NCBI GenBank assembly: GCA_030549335.1
Contig: CM060190.1
Coordinates: 69,330,118-69,394,117 of the forward strand
Reading direction: 5' to 3'
Origin: Pontederia crassipes
Lineage: Eukaryota > Streptophyta > Magnoliopsida > Commelinales > Pontederiaceae
Length of the DNA stretch: 64,000 nucleotides
Of the stretch, positions 23,572 to 36,870 are shown piece after piece (the first letter of the stretch is position 1; every line of letters starts with the position of its first letter). The notes beneath the pieces were generated by a model. That model made no database searches. It had not been told where the DNA came from and saw nothing but the letters and a program-made list of their open reading frames with translations. The position numbers and the translations under genes were made by a program.

Positions 23572-23786
23572 CTTGGATGGTTTGGAATACGAGTGACCCA
23601 TCGTACGAGTAATAACACTCTCCGCCTTCCTTTCTTATCGCCTCTCTGAAGCAAAACAACAAAAGACTTAGATCCCCACCAATAGGAACACCCTCCATAA
23701 AATATCTCCGCGCCCTCCATCTGCACCGGCCGCTCTCCCCTTTCCGTCCACCTCCCTGCAGTTCGCCCCTCCGACCCCTCCGGGCC

Positions 23787-26700
23787 ATGGACACCGCACG
23801 CCTTCTCCTCTTCAACCCGATCGTCTCCGCCGCCGCCTCCTCCTCCTCCTCCTCCTCCTCCTCCACCCGCTCTGCTCTCCTCCCCCGGTCCCCCCTCGCT
23901 GCTGCCTTCCACAGCGCCCCTCCTCGACGCCGCAGCCTTCGGCGCATCCAGCTCTTCTCGGCCTCCTCCGCTGCCGGCGGTGGGGGTGGAACTGCCGATA
24001 CCCTCGTCGCGGGGTCGCATTGCGCCGGCGGAGAGAAGACGGCGGGAGGGGGCGACCTGAAATCGTGGCTGCACGCGCAGGGGCTGCCCCCCTGTAGGGT
24101 CGCGCTCGAGGAGAGGCATTCGCACGACGGGAAGCACTGCTCGACCCACTACGTTGTAGCTAGCGAGGATCTTAAGGTAGCTTAGAGGGTCGGAGTAGGT
24201 TTTTGGTTTCTGCCCCGTGGCTTCGGTTTCTTGATGTGCGTTCCGCGATTGGGTTTCTTTGCAGGCAGGGGATGTGGCTTTTTCCGTTCCGAATTCTCTG
24301 GTCGTAACTCTGGATAGAGTTCTGGGGAACGAGACGATAGGTAAGGTATCCCAGATGCCTAAATTTCTGTTTATGGAGTGCATGGTTATACATTATTTAG
24401 AACAGGGAAACTAATAATTGTAAATTAGGATAAAGCTATGGTATTTTCCATTTCTTCTATGCAATACAATCTAGGGGCTAGAAGCCTAGAACTGCAAGTT
24501 AGGAATAAATTTTTTCTACAATCATCTGCTAAACTATCCTTAAATTTTATCCTCAATCATGAACGGTAACTTGCACAATTTTTTGCAAGTGGCCACTAAG
24601 ATGACAAGAGTGTAATCACAAGTTTAATTTGCTAAAGCAAGTTTTATGTTGCATCCATGTTCCCAAGAAAACAGAAGTGTTTACATGCATTGTCCTCAAA
24701 TCTTCAAGTTTGAAAATTGAAGAAAGAAAACACCGATGAATTCCATTAATGAAGTTCCCATAAGGAAGAAAAATGTCCAAAAAAAGTGAGAAAGTAAGTC
24801 AAATTTATAATTCCAGAGTAAGTTGTTTTTTTTTCTTTTGTTTCTCATTGAATTTCAATAATGTGGTCATGACTGTATGATGTTATCTTTGGCTTTTTTC
24901 ATCCACCTGGTTATAGCTCAATATCTTATCTTGTGTAGCTGAGCTATTAACTACAAACAAGTTATCCGAACTAGCCTGCTTGGCGCTGTATCTCATGTAT
25001 GAGAAAAAGCAGGGGAAGAAGTCTTTCTGGTATCCATTCATTAGGGAGCTTGATCGTCAACGAGGAAGAGGCCAACTGTCAGTTGAATCACCACTCCTAT
25101 GGTCTGAATCAGAATTAGCTTACCTGGACGGCAGTCCTACAAGGGTATTACGATTTATTTTCTGAATAAAACATTATTGCCTCGAGTGGAGAAGAGCTGC
25201 AAAGTTCACAAAGTTTCATCTCTGAAAAAAAATCATAAATTTCTATTGTTTTGTTTGAAAAGGCATGTTTAGAGTTTAGAATAAAGTTTCTATTTTGTTG
25301 TTGCGAATTTCAATGGTGCTAAGAAGATTGGATGTGGTCTGCTGTTTAGGCCGAAGTTCTTGAAAGGGATGAAGGAATAAGAAGAGAATACAATGAACTT
25401 GACACAGTTTGGTTCATGGCTGGATCACTATTTAAGGTCCTGCTCGCTCTCTGTAGATCCGTCTTTTATTCTTATTGTTATTTCTGTCTGATGCCTACAA
25501 TTGTTATCGTTCTGCAGCAATACCCATATGATATACCAACAGAGGCTTTTCCATTCGAGATTTTTAAACAGGCATTTGTTGCTGTCCAATCATGTGTAGT
25601 TCATTTGCAGGTAATCCAAGTAAATTCTATCCCCTTCTCCAAAATAATTGCATTACGATGACCAAAAAAAAAATTCCCTTGAATGTATGGGTTCAAGCAA
25701 TTGTTTGATTCAATCTGATGACAAATATTTATATTCTTTAAGATGGTTGCTGCCCATTGTTTGACTAAACTGTGATAGAAAGTTATGCATAAATCTGGTG
25801 AGGCTACCATCTTTCACTATGTTGTTGAGCTTGGAATAAAGGAACCAAGAATATGAACTTTGACTAAGGAAATGTTGTTGGTTAGTTGATCCATTTTTTG
25901 AAGTGAAAGTTGTTGATCCTTGGCAAGCATATGCTTCCAAGCTCCAATCATACTAATATTTTGCATATCCCCTTTAATATCAATTTCAAATTTAAATCAG
26001 ACTTCCTTTCTTTAACAGGCTCTTAGAAAGCATGTTGACCATCTATACAGGCCCTTTCTTTGTTTGATCTCCTTCACTGGTTTTCTTATTTTCGGAATAG
26101 CAGGTGGGATTGGTCACCCAACTATGTATTATTAGCCAAGTAAAAACACTGTGTAATATGAGGTTTAGTTAATAGATATCAACAATGTAAATCACGCACT
26201 GGTTTTCTTTCAAAATTCTGAGGTGTTTTTGATGTGAACAAATAGTAGGTTTATCTTCTGGAGAACTCATTTTGTCATTTAAGGATATTTGATTCACTAG
26301 ATGAGTTGTCTCCTCCTTTCCTAGAAAAAGCACTTAATTGTACTATGCCAATTTGTTAGATATTTATCCAACCTATAATAAATTCAAAGTTTTCATCTTC
26401 ATTGTGCTTATTATAATAATTTTTTTGAGAGGTTGTGCTTATTATAATAGTGTTTATGTTTCTGTTGTTTTTACCAGAAAGTCAGTTTGGCCAGGAGGTT
26501 TGCATTAGTTCCTTTAGGACCTCCACTGTTGTCTTATAAGAGCAATTGCAAAGCGATGCTAACTGCTACTGATGATTCTGTTCAGCTGGTTGTTGATCGA
26601 CCATATAAGGCTGGGGAACCGATTGCAGTATGGTATCATATTAGTTTACTTTATGTCACTTCATAGTTTTATGGTTTTTCCTCCTAATATACAATTCGAT

Positions 26701-28445
26701 CATGCTTTTAGATCACAATTTTTATGCACATTATAAAATTAATTTGTCTCTCAAACTCTGTTGATTTTACAGGTGTGGTCCTCAGCCCAATTCAAGGTTG
26801 CTTCTTAACTATGGTTTTGTTGATGAAGATAATCCCTATGATCGCATACTCATTGAGGTTAAGTCCTGATCCATACTTTCGGAATAAGAAAGAAATTTGA
26901 TCTTTAGCTCTGAGAGAAACTATGCCTTAATTTTAGCTGGTTTGATTTAATATCATGCCTGTTGATACAGGCATCCCTAAACGTTGAAGATCCACAATAC
27001 CAGGATAAAAGAATGGTTGCTCAGCGAAATGGAAAACTGGCTGTCCAAGTTTTTCATGTATGTGGTTACATTTAACTTAGAGAAATGGTTTTATAATTTT
27101 ACATTTCATGTATGTGGTTATATATAAAGTGAAGAGTTGGTTTTATAATTTAACATTGATCACGTGGCAATATCTGAATATTTTACTTTCTTTTTTAGGT
27201 TTCTGTGGGAAGAGAGAAAGAAGCTATCTCAGAGATGCTACCCTATCTGAGATTAGGGTATGTCTCTGACCCTACTGAGATGCAGTCTGTTATATCCTCC
27301 CAAGGGCCTACATGTCCTGTAAGTTAGTGCATTCACCTAATATATTTTCATCAAAACATAAGAGCTAAGTAAACAATTTGTCTCCACATTATGCCTCACC
27401 ATACCTCCTCATTATTTCCATTTCCAATCAGTCGTAGATTATAAATTATTCCACTGTCTTGTTGAGGTCTCCTCAAAAAAAAAAAAAAAAAAGATCTTGC
27501 TGGGGATACATCACAAACGGAGAAGTAAAACTATTATATTGATAACATTTTTTTTTTCAGAATGTAGATTTTTGTCTAGTGGCCTGTCTAGAATTTATTT
27601 AGTTTGGCATTAAACTAATAATCCTCATTGCTTACATATAAATTAGTAAGAAGAGTAGATCAAATAATCTGGAGTCCGATTAAAAGAGGGAGAGGGAGGC
27701 CAAGGCGGACACTTGGCGAACTAATAGAGCAAGATCTATTGGTGAATAATATACCGAAAGGTTTGGTTACTAATAGAGCGGAATGGCGTCGTATGATCCA
27801 TGTAGCCGACCCCACTTAGTGGGATAAGGCTTTGTTGTTGTTGTTGTTGTTGCTTACATTAGCTTAGTAATTAGCTTAGTAATAGGGTTTCGGAAAAAAA
27901 AATTAGCTAAGTAATAAAATAGCATTCTCTAAAAAAAGTAATAAAATAGTATGTATTTCGTTCTGTTGTTCTTCTTCCTTTTTGTTTCTTTTTGAGCAGT
28001 GTTCCTTTTTTGTTTTGTACATGAGTTTTAATTCATTGTAACTATGAAAGTGACATTAATTTTTTCAACAGGCAAGCCCGTGCATGGAACGGGCAGTGCT
28101 TGACCAACTTGTAGTTTATTTTGAGGCACGTTTGGGAGGTTATCCTACAACCTTAAGTCAGGATGAAGTAATGGTATTGATTGTGATAACAATGCATTTA
28201 GAACCAGTTTGATTGTTGTATTAATGAGAATATATGGCTGCAACTAATTCAACTGTTTTATCATTTTGTGTTGTCAGTTGGCAGAAAAACAATTGAATCC
28301 AAAGAAAAGAGTTGCAACTCAACTAGTAAAGTTGGAGAAAAAAATACTGCATGCTTGTCTTCAGGCTTGTCTTGAATTGATAAGTCGACTACCTGATCAG
28401 ACAGTGTCACCATGTCCAGCTCCTTTTGCTCCTTATTTGAAGTAA
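23787..28445 (+). CDS. PTAC14: PTAC14-like plastid SET-domain protein
   Basis: Predicted chloroplast component of the plastid transcriptionally active chromosome, part of the plastid-encoded RNA polymerase complex needed for plastid transcription and chloroplast development. Exons: 23787-24176, 24265-24340, 24939-25144, 25350-25436, 25518-25610, 26478-26632, 26773-26857, 26971-27057, 27199-27318, 28072-28173, 28278-28445; 1569 nt, 522 residues, all GT-AG. The first ~60 residues are Ser/Ala/Arg-rich with few acids, like a transit peptide. A SET domain of the Rubisco LSMT type follows (SWLHAQGLPPCRV near residue 92 to LLLNYGFVDEDN near 355), then the LSMT substrate-binding domain and the conserved end PDQTVSPCPAPFAPYLK. 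Oddity: the Asn-His-Ser motif of active LSMT-type SET domains reads SNCK here, while the C-terminal Tyr (NYGF) is kept. Identification rests on family memory across the whole length. Confidence 0.93.
27640..27853 (+). mobile_element. RTE LINE 3' fragment in PTAC14 intron 9
   Basis: Encodes the C-terminal block [19 protein letters not shown]...[11 protein letters not shown] without interruption and ends in (TTG)n. Matching 'ttgcttacat' sequences on both sides (27629-27638 and near 27850) look like the target duplication. It is a strongly 5'-truncated insertion within the intron (27319-28071), in the sense direction of the gene. Confidence 0.88.
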
Positions 28446-31002
28446 ATTGGTATTACTTATTTTAGTTCAACTTTTTCTTTAATCTTCTTTATTAGTTTTT
28501 TCCTAACTGAGTAAATTCTCAGGTGAATGAATGAACCTGCTAATATTACCATCTTCTAAATAAATTCAGGGAGACGTAAGTCAAGCATGTCAGTAGCAAA
28601 TTCATAGTTGATTAGTTGCATTGCAAGACTTGCCACTCAGGTATGCCCAAGGGAACTGCTGCATGATAGCCATACATACATGTTTGCTTTGGGTTTCCTC
28701 AAGGGAAATCGGAAATGTTGACCTTATAATTTGAATTTCAAATAATGAATGGTATAAAAAAGTAATAGTTCAAGTATCCAATCAATCTAAATGCCCAAGT
28801 AGCATCCAACACAATTGCGGTGGAACAAAGTTCAATCAACTACAATGTTCCCCCGGACCTCCCATCTAGGTCTGATCATCATGTGACTAGTTCCAGTAAT
28901 TCCCAATGCAGTGATTAGAATGACTGAGAATGCATTATTATCATACATTAACGCCAGATCCTATGCTTTAAAGTAATCTTCTTTATGCAGTAATGCCAAT
29001 TTGCAGGATGTTTCTCACAAATTTCAACTTATATTATCTTTCCTCAGTTGAAATCTGTCAACATTGTGTTATGGAAACTATGAAGTCTAAAGCACCCATG
29101 AGGCCGTCACATATTTTGCAACCATGTAAGACTTTTGTGGCAACAGTCTGCACAGCCCTGAGGAAGCATGATTGTTGATGAAATATGGCCAAGTTGTAAC
29201 TGGAAATGAACAATGTGTTTGTCATAAGGTATACGTCTAGGCCATATTTTGTCCAATTAATTCCAATAGATGCTTCTCCCTTTTTTTTCACTTTTTGGGG
29301 TTTCCTCCACTGCTGTGTTGTGTACATTGTACATGATTATTTTTTCAGCTTTAGATATTGGAAGAGATGCCTGTAGATTTTCATTGGTATTTCAATTTCA
29401 TTTCACGTCATTGTTTAGGGAGTAGGATTTGAAATTGGTCTGTTGCATGTTATGTTTCATTTAATGGATATTGAGAAATGCTAATCATGCTACTATTCCG
29501 ACAACTTGGGGAGTTTCCCCTGAAGTACTAGCTCTTGCATACTTCAGCTCTTTGCTACCTTTGTATTCTTTTTTTTTTTTCTTTCAATAAAAATGAGGTT
29601 TTTTTTTTTCTATCTTTACTTGCTTAGTTACAATGCAATCATGGGTAAGTTACCAAAATTCTACTTCTGTATGTCCATGGATTAATTCAATGTTTCAGCC
29701 TATGTTTTCACCATCCGACTTATCTATGTTTTACAGAATTACACAAGATTAGGTGTGAGTAAAACTCCAACCAACCTGCTACGTGATCCCAAAAAAATGA
29801 ATTGAAAATTAGGGTGATTTAGGATGATTTTTAATAAATTGAAATTCGTCTCTTAAAATTAAGGTTCTACTCAAAAAAATTGTTAAGGGCTGAGCTCGTT
29901 TTTAATTTACAAAATTTTTATTTATATTGTTAACTTATAAGTTATTTATTTTTATTATAGATATAGTAATATTTTATATAATTTTCTATCATATTGTGAA
30001 ACTCTAATTTGAAAATTTTAATAATATATTTCATATTTAATTATAAAAATAAAAAATGTTTATGTTTTTAAAATATTATATATATTTAAAATATAATTAT
30101 ATAAGAATAGGGTCTATAAAAAGCTGACCTGCTAGTTATATTTCTTTAAAATGATTTTGGAATAAAATTTTAAATTTAAAAATTAATCCGAAAAATAATG
30201 GATAATTTTTTGGACTGAATTCCGCCCTTAAGCTTAACGCCGCGTGGTCGCGTTTGGTAAAAAAGGCCGAATAAGGGAAAAAAATTATGTAATACTTATT
30301 GGCCAAAGTTAAATTCAACATCTTTTTTATTTAAGTTGATAAACATGTCACTACTTGTGCGTCACAATTGCTTTTCACATTTATCGTCGACAATTGTTTT
30401 TGGATGCCCCTATGAGTTATTAGTATACACTTAATTTAGAATTGAAGAAAATTAGTATTTTTCTGATGAAGGGATATTCTAAAATCAAATTCGAGAATAC
30501 TACTTTATAGAGATTTAATGAAAATTTAGAATCGGGAAAAATAATATTTTTTAGCAAGTGATGATTCTAAGAATTAAATTTTGGACTGCTAGCTTTTAAA
30601 GCTTTATTGAAATACAATTGTGTCTATGATAGTCGCGTCAATACTAATTGTGCCAACCAAGTTTTATTGACAATAAGGCTATATTTTGTATCAATTTTTA
30701 TTTGATGGCAATCGTATGCTTCCTCTTATAATTTTTATTTGGTGGCAATCATATTGCTTTCCTCAAAGTTTGACACAAATTTGACAAATGCAGTTCTCAG
30801 ACAAGTAAAAGAAGAAAAAACGGCATTGCAAAAGATTTGAAATGAACACATTGTTGTGCGCAAACAAACCTTCATATTAGTTAAAAAAACAAGATTATTG
30901 AAATGTGGGTACAAGAATCTTGGACCAAGTTAAAGCCTCCTTGTGAACAAGATGAGGCCCACAGCTCCAAAGAGATCAAAAAAGTTTCTCTGGCCCTGTG
31001 GG
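28446..31002. other. Geneless AT-rich interval
   Basis: The left part is presumably PTAC14 3'-UTR. From 29,700 on the DNA is very AT-rich with only short frames. I see no exon, RNA gene or bounded element. Confidence 0.5.
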
Positions 31003-31346
31003 TTTTTATTTTTTTTTTAAAATAAGGATGATTCATTCAATTAATTAAACTGCTCGTAGAGTCTCTATACAAAATATTGAGAATTTCTCGAAGGTGGAAT
31101 ATCCTCCTAAAAATAATCGATAATCCATCTTCTACGAAAAGAAGCTAAGGAGACAACCTCCACATTTGTCAAACGGATTACATGCATATATTCAAATTGC
31201 AAAAAGTTTGAGATAACAGCCCAAATGTCATTAAGAATGTTCTTGAAACGTCAGGAACAAGAAAACTCCTTATTGATAATAGCTTGCAACATAGGAATCC
31301 CTCTCCAGAATGATCTTCTCAATGCCAAGTCTTATTGATAATAACT
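31003..31346 (-). mobile_element. L1-type LINE 3' end (RNase H) beside SEC10 stop
   Basis: On the minus strand the DNA encodes RNase H-like sequence (GIEKIILERDS, then after a frameshift IWAVISNFLQFEYMHVIRL and VSLASF). It ends in 'gaatcatccttattt' followed by a poly-A run (a T-run at 31003-31018 on the plus strand), the form of an L1 3' terminus. It is 5'-truncated and decayed, and its 5' edge lies within about 5 bp of the SEC10 stop codon. Confidence 0.7.
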
Positions 31347-31350
31347 AGGA

Positions 31351-34300
31351 CTACGACGTAATGCTGCTGAGTCTTGCTGCAATTTTGGCAGACTTGTAGT
31401 CGTCTCTAAGTTGAATGAATCTGAAAATAAATATTTTGAATAAATGGTAGATATCAGTACAAACGCAACCAACTTATTTTTTGGGGATAAATGAACATGG
31501 TAAAAGAACACCTCAATGCATCCTTTTTTATGGTAGAGGTAAAACTTTCAAACAGCGAAGCAAGGCTTTCAGGAGCCACGATGAAGATATTTGCCATGCT
31601 GCAAGGTAAAACAAATTCTCAACCAATCCGGCGAACAACTGGTTACTGAACAGAAAACATTAAAGCTTACATGCTCAATGTTTCAAATTTCTCATCAATT
31701 GATGGAGCACTGAAGCCCCGAACAAACTCTCCATACTCCGTAATATCACGTTTTAGACGCAGTCCACCGCTGTAGTTAACATATCAAGAAACAAAGTACA
31801 TTAACATTATAATAATATAAAAAATAAGAGGAAAATGGGGGTGTTGTCAAGTTTTCTTTTTCAAACACAAATAAAATGGTGCAGTAGCTCTTAGGGAATT
31901 CAATTTCTAAATAATCATTGTGCTATAAAACAAGTTGGTTTGATAGCCTTCGTCAAAATGAAAAAAATATAGTTGGTCAGCCTTCGTAAAAAAAAAGTTG
32001 ATTAGCCCATTTGGATGGAGGCTTTAGAAGTGTTCATCGGGTCGGGACCGATGACCCAACCCGAACCGATTTGGGTCGGGTTGATGGACGGGTATGGGTT
32101 GAAAAATTCCAATCCGAGTTGACCCGACTCGATCGGACGACCCAACCATTTTTTATTTAAATTAAACTATTTTTTATTTAATTTAGAGGTTCTATATGAT
32201 TAAATTTTTTAAAAATATGAAAATAAATCCTTTAAAATATAGAAAAAAATAGTAAATAAATGAAATGTTATTTTTATGGTTTAAAATGAAATTTTTAAAA
32301 AAAGGGTGGTCGGGTAACTCGACCACTAGACCCGACGCAACTCGACCCGACCAAAATTGGTCGGGTTTGGGGTCGGTTCGGGTCCAACCCGACCCATGAA
32401 CACCCCTAAGAAGGAATGAGCTAGATTTAATTGAAATGAGGTGAATATAGAAATCCAACATCATGTTCAAATATAATTTTTAAAAGTTTAAGTTAGATTA
32501 AATTGATGATGCTCAATATATGACATAATTTACAACAAAATTCATCAAATTTATGATTTTTAATGGGCTAGAATAACTATATCCATTCCACTTTTTATTT
32601 TGTTCTCAATCAAATGAGATTCACTTAGGCTTTATTTGGATGGAGGGCTTAGTAAAGATAGATTTAACTAGAATAGGATGTGTTTAGAAAGCCTATACCT
32701 TATTTGGATAATATTTTTAAAAAATTAAATAAGATTAGACTGATGATTATAAGCCCATGACATAACTTAAAATCAAATCCATCAAATTGATGATTTTTAG
32801 GACAGAAATAATTCTACCCATTTTCCTATTTCTTCTGAATCAAACTAACAGTAAATATAATCTACCTAAGGATAATAAAGACATGTACCTAACATAGCCT
32901 TTGGCTTTGTTTGGCTTTTGAATGATGGAAGGATGGATTTGGATGGTGGAGCAAATGTTGGTGAGATCAAGGGTGGCAAGTATTTATAAAAAATATGTTT
33001 GAATATAAATTCATGAGATGAGTTGCATTAATTTAATCAACATTTTTATTTGGATACAAATTATAATACATTAAAAGAGGTTAAGTTAAGCAAATGTCTT
33101 TATTACCATTAAGTAGATTTCATTTTTTAAATTTCATTGTTAAATGAGTATAATTATTTTTAACCTATAAAAATAATCAATTTGATGAATTTTATTCAAG
33201 TTATGCGATGGGATTACAATCACAACTTAATCTTACATAAATTTTAAAAAAATGGATCCAAAATTGTATCCCAACAAGATGTTGTCTTTCTAGAACCACC
33301 CAATTGTAACTAAATCTAGCCCATCCCCACTAAACCCTCAATTCAAACAAAGCTTTAAGGATAATAAAGACATTTGCCTCACTTAATCTTTCTTAACTCC
33401 ATGAATCACAAGTTCTATCCAAACAAAGAAATAATTAAATTAACTTAACCCATCCCATTAATTCATATTCAAATATAATTTTTTGTAACGACTCACCATC
33501 TTCACCTCCATCAACCTTTACTCCATCATGCCTACCCATCCCTCCATCATTAATGTTTGGATTGAGACTTTTGGAGGAGTGAGGTGGTGATCCTATTTGG
33601 ATAACATTTTTAAATTAGTTGTGAGGAGATTAGAAGATTGATTAAGTCCTATAAACATCACATTTTCACTAAATTGGTGAAATGAGAAATGAATAATTTG
33701 ACTAAATTAATCCATCTCTCCCAACTTGTATTTGTATTTATTTTTAATTTATATTTTTTATAATTTTTAATAAAATAATAAAATATTTAGGAGCAGAAAA
33801 TAAAAATATAGTAAAAGAAAATTATAAAAAGTAGGTAAAAATATAAATAGGAGAATAAAATAAAAGGTAAATATATGATATAATTATATTACTCATAAAG
33901 TGTTATAAATAATTTATATATATTGAACGATAAAAATAAAAATTGCTTAAATAAACCTTTCATACTCTAGCTCATCCTCACGAATTTTTTTTTTCCAAAC
34001 ACGAGCTTACTAATCACAATCCATATTCCACCCACTCATCTCTCACTTCATCCCTCAATTGATTAATTGCTACACAATGCATAAGAAGTCAAACAAACTT
34101 AAGGATAATAAAGAAGTTTGCTTAACTTAACTCCTCTTGGACATTACATTATAATTTGTATCAGATTAAACCAACTCAAATCCATGAATTCATATCCAAA
34201 TATGATTTTATAATGACTCACCACCCTCAATCATACAAACATTGACTCCAAAACTGTAACTCATCCCTTCATCTTTAAAAAATCAAACAAATCCTTGTTT

Positions 34301-36836
34301 GGATGAAGGGTTTAGAAGTGATAGGACAGGTTCAATTTAAGTGAGGTAAATTTAGGGAATCAACGTTAAGTTATTAAAATTAGGTTGGCGACTATGGATT
34401 AAAATATTTATAGTCATTCTACCTATTATTTCTTAACCGAATTCAACAACAACAACAACAACAACAAAGCCTTATCCCATTAGGTGGGGTCGGCTACATG
34501 AATCATACGACGCCATTCCGCTCTATTAGTAACCAAACCTTTCAGTATATTATTCACCAATAGATCTTGCTCTATTAGTTCGCCAAGTGTCCGCCTTGGC
34601 CTCCCTCTCCCTCTTTTAATCGGACTCCAGATTATTTGATCTACTCTTCTTACTGGCGCATCTAATGGTCTTCTCTGAACATGACCAAACCATCTCAAAC
34701 GATTCTCTACCATTTTCTCACTAATAGGAGCCACTCCGACTCGTTCACGTATATGGTCATTCCTAATCTTATCTAATCTTGTATGACCACACATCCATCT
34801 CAACATCCTCATTTCAGCTACCCCCACTTTACGTTCATGTTGTCCCTTCATAGCCCAACATTCACTACCATATAACACTGCTGGCCTTATAGCAGTACGA
34901 TAGAATTTTCCTTTAACTTTATTGGATACTTTTCTATCACAAAGAACTCCAGTGGCTTTCCTCCACTTACACCAACCAGCTTGAATTCTATGATTAACAT
35001 CGTCATCAATCTCACCATCTTGTCTTACAATTGATCCTAAATATTTAAACTTTGTCACTTGAGGAATTATATCCTCCCCTAGCCTAATTTTCAAATCGTC
35101 TCTAAGTTGTTTATTTGTGAAATTACTATGCATATATTCTGTTTTATTCCTACTTAAACGAAAACCCTTTGACTCCAACGTATTTCTCCATATCATTTCT
35201 CAACTTTAAATTCACTTAAGGGTAATAAAGACATTTGCCTAACTTAACCTCTTTTAACTTCCAACTATTGTGGGTAGAGTTGTCATGTCGAGAACATTGT
35301 ATGCCACATCTTTTTTCTTCTTCGGGAGTGGAGTTTCAGTTAGTTGTTGTACATCTTTCCTTTTTTTTTACCGCTCTTTCCTTGAGAGCTCACACTTGTA
35401 CATGATCTTTATTTCAAATATACACACACACAAATGGATGACGATCATAACCTTGGTGGTCATCCTTTTTCTCCTAAAAAAACTAGAGAGAGAGAGAGAG
35501 CATGCGAGAGGGGGTCTCTCTTTTTTATTTTTATCATTTATTTTAAATAAATATTTTATATTATTTAAATAAATATATTGTATTTTATTTGTTTTCAGTC
35601 TATGTGGATGCCACATAGGATTTACGTCAGCATCCTAATCAGCAAAGAGATCTAGAAACCTGCGACTGCAAGTTAAGGGGACTTTTTATGGTCCAATTCT
35701 GAACGGTAGTAAATACTGGAGGTCAAATCTAGTATGGATCGTACATGGACGATAGTTCGACTTTTATTTTGAAAAAAAAATTAATTGAACTAAATTAAGT
35801 TAAGGATCATGAATCTAGACCCTCAGGTAGACATCTGCCGATTAAGGATGGGTACATTATCGCATTCATAGGGGGATGTTTGGCTGCGGGAATGGTGGAA
35901 GCCATACCAATCGGAAAAGGATGTTATCTAAACGCTCCTACCCTCGAGAGGAGATATTCGTTTGTTTAGTATTGGACCATCTATCGCGGTCATATCAATT
36001 CTTTGCGCGGTAGCAATACCAAACCAAATACGACGAATAGTGGGAGAAAATTCCTACTATTTTCTTTCTCTCAGTAGTTCATTCTCAAAAGAATTAGCAT
36101 TTTCAATCTCAGTTTCTATGGGGCGTAGGCCTCCCAAAAGGTAACGGTCAAAATTATAAGTTGGGGGACTAATAGGGGACAAAATCGGATCGAAGCAAAA
36201 TTGAGGGATTAATTATGCTATTAGTATTGCTAGAAAAGTTAGGATCCAATAAGAACTCTCCAATGTACACTTGCTAATGCAGCATGGAGTGGGCTTTATA
36301 TGTTAAGGGTTTTCAGATCCAGTGTATGTGAAAAAAATAGTGAATAATCCAGCAGATATATGAAAAAAAACCAGTTGGTAATTTATTGAATTGTGAAGAA
36401 ACCATGAATCTAACAACTATAGGTAACTTAAATTGATAACAATGGCTATTAAAATTTCCCATATGGACATCTTGGTCGAAAGAGTATTCTCAACCACATA
36501 TTAATGACTTTTATGCTTTGAATAACATGTATTTCTCCAGTGAATATTATTTAAATCGTTGAATAAAATAGCAAATACTTTAGATCTTGCTTCTGAGTTA
36601 CAACAGAAAGAAATGATCAACCTCAACCAGGGATATCTAATTTTCATATAAAATAGACCAAAGGAATCAAAAGTTGACATATACATACCTTGGACTGAAA
36701 GTATATTTGCACCAATGATTAAGTAAGCCCCTGTGCAAGAGATTTCCCTGAATTTGAGGAAAGTCCATTTTGTCATAAAGTAATGAAAAAATACTAGGCG
36801 TGTAAATAATGTCTCTATGTAGGCAATCCCCCATAC

Positions 36837-36870
<34 letters not shown>

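Noticed and set aside
23511-24383. 290-codon minus-strand frame
   Set aside because: It is antisense to PTAC14 exon 1 and the LTR; the glycine run mirrors the serine run of the transit peptide.
26019-26100. Additional PTAC14 exon after an 'acag' at 26019
   Set aside because: The protein joins directly from VVHLQ (exon 5) to KVSLARRFALVPLG (exon 6), matching the family without extra residues.
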